A stretch of 9,099 bases of DNA from an uncultured Clostridia bacterium (GTDB lineage Bacteria; Bacillota; Clostridia; TANB77; CAG-508): positions 1 through 9,099 of the forward strand of contig CAKPDR010000023.1 of assembly GCA_934149075.1 (NCBI GenBank), read 5' to 3'. Made by a program: the position numbers and the translations under genes. Shown here in pieces: positions 5,596 through 9,099 of the stretch. Below the pieces are notes generated by a model. That model saw nothing but the letters and a program-made list of their open reading frames with translations, was not told where the DNA came from and made no database searches. Position 1 is the first letter of the stretch; every line of letters starts with the position of its first letter.

Positions 5596-6399
5596 TTATC
5601 TTGCAATCTGCATTTTAGAATACATAGCTACAATTCTTTCGATCACTTTCCAGTTTTTTTCGGAAGTGTCTAATGCCCACAGCTCATACGCAATGTCATA
5701 CATTGCATTGTTAGTGTCTATCGCTGGTACCTTTTCTGATTTTTTGGGAACTCCCAATAGTGTCAAAGCATGTAAATATTGAGTATACTTTTCTAAGTTC
5801 ATTCTTTCACTTTCAAGTTTACTGCAAACACCGTCTACATACTTCTCTACTACTTCCTTATCTTGAAGATTGATACCTGCTCTAATGAAGAATTTATTCT
5901 CCATTAATGACTTATGAACTCTTTTTTTCCGGCCATACTGGTGTCTCCAGCCAGCTTGTAACATATGGCTCATGTCCTTTCTGTTTTTGAATGCCTCAGC
6001 AAAACACCAAGCAACATTTGTAAGGATTTCTTCAGTATCATCCTCTCCATCATCAAGTTTCCACAGCTCATACGCTATTCGCTGTTTTACATTCGTGGAT
6101 GATTCGGAAATAACCTGAGATTTCTCTGAAATCCCCAGTATGGTCAACCCATGAAAATACCTCCAATAATGGTCAACCTCTTTCTTTCGGTCGGATACTT
6201 CCCAATACATAAGTTTACTTTTGACTTCATTGACTGCATAAGTATAGATTTGTTCTATTTCCTCAGGCGTGGGATAATAAACTCCCATTAAGTACTCAGA
6301 TTTCCTGCTGTCATACGCTTCTTTTATTGTATAACATCCATAAGTACTTCCTCTTTCTAAGTCAAACAAGAACCGTGACATTTCTTCATAGTCTACCAT
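5596..6399 (-). CDS. Hypothetical protein with internal duplication
   Basis: A 267-residue soluble protein, helical in appearance and rich in Tyr, Trp and charged residues; no signal or membrane segment. The family was not recognised. It has two related units. Residues 80-131 and 207-260 share the order Y-x-H-x-LT-x-LG, then KS, then TN, then IAYELW-x-LD, then I and VA or AM. Between them is a basic stretch (about 150-163, RHQYGRKKRVHKS). At the DNA level a 15-base exact repeat, ccacagctcatacgc, occurs at 5677-5691 and 6061-6075. An AGGAGG site lies 9 nt before the ATG. It has its own promoter (6434-6462) and terminator (5545-5572). The coding DNA is clearly less AT-rich than the flanking genes, which suggests transfer from another genome. 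Confidence 0.8.
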   Translation of the reverse strand: MVDYEEMSRFLFDLERGSTYGCYTIKEAYDSRKSEYLMGVYYPTPEEIEQIYTYAVNEVKSKLMYWEVSDRKKEVDHYWRYFHGLTILGISEKSQVISESSTNVKQRIAYELWKLDDGEDDTEEILTNVAWCFAEAFKNRKDMSHMLQAGWRHQYGRKKRVHKSLMENKFFIRAGINLQDKEVVEKYVDGVCSKLESERMNLEKYTQYLHALTLLGVPKKSEKVPAIDTNNAMYDIAYELWALDTSEKNWKVIERIVAMYSKMQIAR

Positions 6400-6433
6400 A
6401 AAAGTTAACCTCCTAATATTGTTTTATATCTAT

Positions 6434-6462
6434 ATAATACCATATTTTTCTATAAGTTGCAA
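6434..6462 (-). promoter_or_regulatory. Sigma-A promoter of the 267-residue protein gene
   Basis: On the minus strand TTGCAA (6457-6462), 17-nt spacer, TATTAT (6434-6439). The -35 box is embedded in AAAACTTGCAA, very like the promoter at 4844-4872. The leader to the ATG is about 30 nt and holds AGGAGG. Confidence 0.68.
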
Positions 6463-6611
6463 GTTTTTATGTCAAGTTGTAATAATTTTCCCAGAACTTC
6501 TGCAAATGTTAATACAAATTGTATTTTATTTATTGGTTTATCTTTCATTCTCAAATCTGTACTTATAACATCTATATTACATTTTCTTTTTGATATTTTT
6601 CATTCATATTT

Positions 6612-6779
6612 TTATATAATTTTTTTATATAATTCATTAAAGTACTCCAACCATTCATGAGTTTCTCCATTTTTTATCATATTATTAAACTCATTAATAG
6701 TTACATATTTAGCATCTATTACTTCTCCATTACTAAATTTGATATTCTCTAAAGATTTTTCAATTAAATTACTGCACAT
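6612..6779 (-). pseudogene. Probable C-terminal remnant of a Nudix hydrolase
   Basis: A 55-codon ORF. Its middle, GEVIDAKYVTINEFNNMI (residues 18-35), followed by NGE and a helical end, is like the C-terminal part of Nudix hydrolases, where an EEVxDAKWVxxDEF pattern follows the last strand. The Nudix box (GX5EX7REUXEEXGU) that should lie further upstream is missing, and 6780-6918 encodes nothing like it. A good AAGGAG site lies about 10 nt before the ATG, so a short peptide may still be made. It could instead be an intact small gene that only resembles this region. Confidence 0.5.
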
Positions 6780-6918
6780 ATTTTACTCTCCTTAATATTT
6801 AAATATCCTACACTTCAATGACTGCTTTCATTATATCCTCTATCTACATCTTCTTTAATGCAAAATAACAGTACACAAACACACTATTTTGTTTTATAAC
6901 TTGTAATTTACACTGTTC

Positions 6919-7173
6919 TTAAAATCCTTTCCTAAAATTCCTAAATATTTTATTAAATAATCGTTCAAACCAGCTTACTTTTTTATATTCAACCAATTGA
7001 TTATTTTTATCATCATTTTCTAAATTTGTAATATTCTTTTTTTGGTTAAAAATATTTTCATACGTATATTGCTCATTATTTACATCAACTTTTATTTTAT
7101 TTAAATAATTCATATTTATATATGTTAAAATAGCAATTAATACTTTGTACACAATTTTTCTCAAAACACTCAT
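6919..7173 (-). CDS. Small hypothetical protein, 84 residues
   Basis: The family was not recognised. The N-terminus (residues 1-24) is amphipathic to hydrophobic and could touch or span a membrane. A polar Asn/Lys-rich middle follows (about 30-60), and the C-terminus is a basic, aromatic helix (WFERLFNKIFRNFRKGF, 68-84). The ribosome site AAAGGA abuts the ATG at 7173 directly; a TTG at 7164 would have a normal 9-nt gap, so the real start may be there. A tiny upstream ORF ends with a TGA overlapping this ATG. No promoter or terminator was convincing. It may be a real small membrane-associated protein or a chance ORF in AT-rich DNA. Confidence 0.42.
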   Translation of the reverse strand: MSVLRKIVYKVLIAILTYINMNYLNKIKVDVNNEQYTYENIFNQKKNITNLENDDKNNQLVEYKKVSWFERLFNKIFRNFRKGF

Positions 7174-7261
7174 TCCTTTACCGTTTTATTTGCTATCAAC
7201 ACTCTTTTAGTTCCATGCACTGAATTTTTTTAATAATTAGTATCCTTTAAATTTAAGAAAA

Positions 7262-7281
7262 CTCTTGCCATTCGGCAAGAG
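7262..7281 (-). terminator. Short strong terminator
   Basis: Perfect 8-bp stem ctcttgcc (7262-7269) and ggcaagag (7274-7281) with a 4-nt loop. Leftward it is followed by TTTTCTTAAATTT. It is 25 nt past the stop of the start-less ORF at 7306-7467, implying that this ORF is or was the end of a transcribed gene. Confidence 0.8.
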
Positions 7282-7305
7282 AAAGATATATCTTTTTTAG
7301 ATGAT

Positions 7306-7467
7306 TTAACAAATGTCTACAATGTAAACACTGTCGCAAGTAGTAATTTTGAATAACTTGCCTCCAATATTCTCGGTTTCTCTTACTTCACTGGTAATAA
7401 TTTCATCACTGAATACAGGTTCTCCTTTAAAGATATTAATCTTTCGGCAAATATACTTTTCACTGAA
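7306..7467 (-). pseudogene. Start-less ORF, probable 3' end of a lost gene
   Basis: A 53-codon open frame bounded upstream by TAG (7468-7470) and containing no ATG, GTG or TTG. The reading includes EPVFSDEIITSEVRETENIG (about residues 16-35) and then GKLFKITTCDSVYIVDIC to the stop, which looks like real protein rather than noise. The DNA is less AT-rich than its surroundings and a clean terminator follows. The family was not recognised. Best reading: a 5'-truncated gene, cut at or near the palindrome that overlaps its beginning. A second frame in the same place, starting with GTG, gives a 26-residue peptide and is not supported. Confidence 0.4.
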
Positions 7468-7496
7468 CTATTAATATAATAATTATATTAATAGTT
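7466..7496. repeat. 31-bp perfect AT palindrome
   Basis: aactattaatataat (7466-7480) and attatattaatagtt (7482-7496) are exact reverse complements around a single central base. It overlaps the upstream end of the start-less ORF. It has no U-tract on either side and no G/C-rich base, so it is not a normal terminator. It could be a binding site or a scar of a deletion or insertion. Confidence 0.75.
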
Positions 7497-7545
7497 TATG
7501 ATTTTTTTCATTTTATATTCATCAGTTTTATTTCATTATATTAAA

Positions 7546-7583
7546 AAGTCCAAATTATACAAATATCAGTATAATTTGGACTT
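7546..7583 (-). terminator. Stem-loop terminator, copy B of repeated element
   Basis: A perfect 15-bp stem, aagtccaaattatac (7546-7560) and gtataatttggactt (7569-7583), around an 8-nt loop. Leftward it runs into CTTTTTAATA, so it terminates the gene at 7611-8240. Relative to copy A the loop length and the inner bases are conserved, and outer pairs change on both sides (CCCC/GGGG against TCCA/TGGA), which keeps pairing. Confidence 0.87.
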
Positions 7584-7610
7584 GAAAAAGAAATAGCAAC
7601 TTTATGATAC

Positions 7611-8240
7611 TTAGAAACTATTTTTCAAATCTCTTAAAATTTTTTCAGCAATTTGACCTGAAATTCTCATATCATCCGTATTAAACAAATCAATTATATA
7701 TATTGATATTACATGAGCACTTTTAATATACTCTCTTCTAAGCTTATTTCTTTGTATATTACTTGCTCTTAACCGATAATCAGCATGCCAAAAAACATCA
7801 TAAAACCTTCTAAAAAAATATAAAATTTTTAGCCCTTTTACTTGCGGATTTGTTTCCAACTCTTTTTTTACCCAGCTGATATCAGTTATATCTACAACAT
7901 TCTTAATAAATTCATCTGTAACTTTGCCAGATAAAACTCTATTTTTTATAGAAACTTGAGCCAAGTATTTTATCCGATATATGAACTGTTTTTCTCCATA
8001 TTCCTTGTACAAAGTTTTTAACATTTGAGGAATACCATCATCTACATCTGAAACAACCAGTATAAAATCTTCTACATGTACATCTGAAAAAGGCAAAAGA
8101 AATCTCTCAAGTGAAAATTCTTCTTTTTCTTCTCCACAAAAGTGGAACATTCTTTCAAAACCTCCATGATTATTAGGTTTTTCCATTTCTTTTATTAGAT
8201 TTATCTCTTCTTCTGTTAGAATTTCTTGATTCATATACAT
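7611..8240 (-). CDS. Hypothetical protein, MYM[D/N]QE family, copy B
   Basis: A 209-residue soluble, probably helical protein and diverged paralogue of the product of 4225-4800. They align from MYMNQE through KEM, GF and MF (to about residue 32). An insertion of about 18 residues follows (roughly 40-60, rich in Phe, Val and Asp). The alignment then resumes through LKTLYKEYGE (73-82), SIKNR (96-100), LETNPQVKGLKILYFFRRF (127-145) and a final SF. Function not recognised. Ribosome site GGGAG lies about 9 nt before the ATG; the leader ATTCATA before the start is also shared with copy A. Own promoter (8289-8317) and terminator (7546-7583). The duplication therefore covered the whole transcription unit and is old, since protein identity is moderate. 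Confidence 0.82.
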   Translation of the reverse strand: MYMNQEILTEEEINLIKEMEKPNNHGGFERMFHFCGEEKEEFSLERFLLPFSDVHVEDFILVVSDVDDGIPQMLKTLYKEYGEKQFIYRIKYLAQVSIKNRVLSGKVTDEFIKNVVDITDISWVKKELETNPQVKGLKILYFFRRFYDVFWHADYRLRASNIQRNKLRREYIKSAHVISIYIIDLFNTDDMRISGQIAEKILRDLKNSF

Positions 8241-8288
8241 TCTATGAATCTCCCTTCTTCTTTATTCAAAACAACCTGTTACGCCTAT

Positions 8289-8317
8289 ATTATAGCATGC
8301 TTTTAAATAACATACAA
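8289..8317 (-). promoter_or_regulatory. Sigma-A promoter of copy B gene
   Basis: On the minus strand TTGTAT (8312-8317), 17-nt spacer, perfect TATAAT (8289-8294). It begins 22 nt past the stop of the nucleotidase gene. Layout equals that of copy A, although the spacer sequences differ. Confidence 0.7.
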
Positions 8318-8338
8318 GTATTGGCATATATGTAATTT

Positions 8339-8935
8339 TTATACATGTTCATTTAGTTTATTAACTAAATCATAAATATGCCACCAACTATATGCAGTAA
8401 TAATATTAGCACCTTCAACATCTTCATTATATTTACAATAATACTTAATAACTTTAACTTTTCTCGAAATATCCTTTATATTCCTTGGACTATCTTCGAT
8501 CATAACATCAACATTGTTCTCTAAACATTGTGATATTTTTTCTTCATCTCTTGAAAAAATCAATCTATCATAAGTAATATTTTGTTTGCTTAGCCACTCT
8601 TTGGTTAATTGTTGTATTTTGCCATAATACTCTTTTGATAAACCATATTCATCTCTCGCTGTAATAATATATATCTTATTACCTTGTTCTCTAAGCTTAT
8701 TTATTACATCTGGAGCAAATTTTCTATGAGGTTCATTAATAACATATCCTGTAAAATATCTCTCCCAAAATCTATCAGCCTGTTCTTGTGTACAATTAAA
8801 TGTTATTGCTTCACTATAGTCAAATTGTTTTATATTTATTTCTAATCCTTCTTCTAAACAAAATTTTGTACCATAGTCTATCATAAATTTTTCTAAATCT
8901 GTTAGTACTCCATCTATATCTATTCCTATATTCAT
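8339..8935 (-). CDS. HAD-superfamily 5'-nucleotidase (NT5C type)
   Basis: A 198-residue cytosolic phosphatase of the NT5C/YqfW-like HAD group, expected to hydrolyse nucleoside monophosphates. Motif I is GIDIDGVLTDL (4-14) with nucleophile D6 and acid/base D8; motif II is IITAR (90-94) with T92; the motif III lysine is probably K133; motif IV is VMIEDSPRN (144-152) with E147 and D148. All catalytic residues are present and length is normal. A strong AAGGAGG site lies just upstream of the ATG. No clear promoter separates it from rplT, whose terminator (8967-9006) lies immediately before, so it may depend on readthrough or a weak promoter there. Exact substrate is unknown. Confidence 0.88.
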   Translation of the reverse strand: MNIGIDIDGVLTDLEKFMIDYGTKFCLEEGLEINIKQFDYSEAITFNCTQEQADRFWERYFTGYVINEPHRKFAPDVINKLREQGNKIYIITARDEYGLSKEYYGKIQQLTKEWLSKQNITYDRLIFSRDEEKISQCLENNVDVMIEDSPRNIKDISRKVKVIKYYCKYNEDVEGANIITAYSWWHIYDLVNKLNEHV

Positions 8936-8966
8936 GTTTTCCTCCTTTTTAATAGTTCAAAACAAA

Positions 8967-9006
8967 AATACTAGAAAATTAAGATTCAACTTTACTTTCT
9001 AGTATT
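8967..9006 (-). terminator. Terminator of rplT
   Basis: Arms aatactagaaa (8967-8977) and tttctagtatt (8996-9006) pair perfectly over 11 bp with an 18-nt loop, followed leftward by TTTTGTTTTG. It begins 15 nt past the rplT stop. The stem is AT-rich, so termination may be partial. Confidence 0.75.
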
Positions 9007-9021
9007 CATGATTTATATCAC

Positions 9022-9099
9022 TTATGCTTTTTTTGCTATTTCAGCTATTTCTGTAAATGCTTTTGGATCATTTACAGCAACTTCTGCTAACATTTTTCT
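9022..9099 (-). CDS. rplT: 50S ribosomal protein L20, C-terminal part
   Basis: The frame runs off the window edge and ends at TAA (9022-9024). The 25 visible residues begin RKMLAEVAVNDPKAF, followed by an EIAEIAKKA ending. This is the conserved L20 C-terminus (DRKxLAxLAVxDPxAFxxLVExAK). L20 binds 23S rRNA and is needed for assembly of the large subunit. In Firmicutes rplT is the last gene of infC-rpmI-rplT, and the terminator right after it agrees with that; the rest would lie to the right of the window. Confidence 0.9.
   Translation of the reverse strand, partial: RKMLAEVAVNDPKAFTEIAEIAKKA

Noticed and set aside
5582..5782. 66-codon plus-strand ORF
   Set aside because: Antisense to the end of the internally repeated gene, without its own ribosome site or family features.
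6450..6599. Minus-strand open frame of 49 codons, with a Met at codon 18
   Set aside because: Reads somewhat like protein (QFVLTFAEVLGKLL) but has no ribosome site, and its end overlaps the promoter of the next gene; at most a gene remnant.
6457..6660. 67-codon plus-strand ORF
   Set aside because: Low-complexity Phe/Ile/Ser-rich translation of AT-rich DNA with no ribosome site; overlaps the promoter at 6434-6462 and the Nudix-like remnant.
6780..6918. Search for the missing Nudix box and other small genes
   Set aside because: Only fragments such as a seven-codon ORF (MKAVIEV) and a stop-bounded 22-codon frame are seen; no Nudix motif, promoter or hairpin.
7359..7461. GTG-started 26-residue frame resembling the first helix of an XRE-type regulator
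   Set aside because: The likeness covers about 16 residues, no ribosome site precedes the GTG, and the overlapping start-less frame explains the DNA better.
8936..9000. Promoter for the nucleotidase gene
   Set aside because: TTGAAT occurs, but no acceptable -10 box lies at 16-18 nt.

Overview
The window is a very AT-rich stretch of a spore-forming Firmicute, most likely an uncultured or gut-type Clostridia member. The grounds are a spoVA operon preceded by a sigma-G-like promoter, strong AGGAGG-type ribosome binding sites, canonical sigma-A promoters, and many intrinsic terminators. The species cannot be fixed from the sequence.

Region 1 (1-2125, minus strand) is a three-gene unit behind a promoter with a perfect TTGACA box. 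It encodes a 57-residue protein with a class-III/type-IV-pilin-like signal, a membrane protein resembling a prepilin peptidase but lacking the GxGD catalytic motif, and a ROK-family sugar kinase. A hairpin overlapping the kinase stop codon and a second hairpin at the window edge lie downstream.

Region 2 (2186-4138, plus strand) is a minimal spoVAC-spoVAD-spoVAE operon for dipicolinic acid transport into the forespore. It diverges from region 1 and starts at a good sigma-G promoter candidate.

Region 3 (about 4170-8320, all minus) looks like an accessory island of short monocistronic units, each with its own promoter or terminator. Two genes (4225-4800 and 7611-8240) are diverged paralogues. 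They share the 5' leader, the promoter layout and a 3' stem-loop whose paired bases covary; a third, decayed stem-loop lies at 4980-5013. Between them are a 267-residue protein with an internal duplication and less AT-rich DNA, a small membrane-anchored protein, a probable Nudix remnant, an 84-residue hypothetical, a start-less ORF with its own terminator, and a 31-bp perfect palindrome.

Region 4 (8339-9099, minus) returns to housekeeping genes: a HAD-type 5'-nucleotidase and, cut by the window edge, the C-terminus of ribosomal protein L20 (rplT) with its terminator.

The two parts most worth following are the orphan mini-pilin/degenerate peptidase pair and the repeated gene-plus-stem-loop cassette of region 3. 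No CRISPR array, tRNA, rRNA or intact transposase gene was found.
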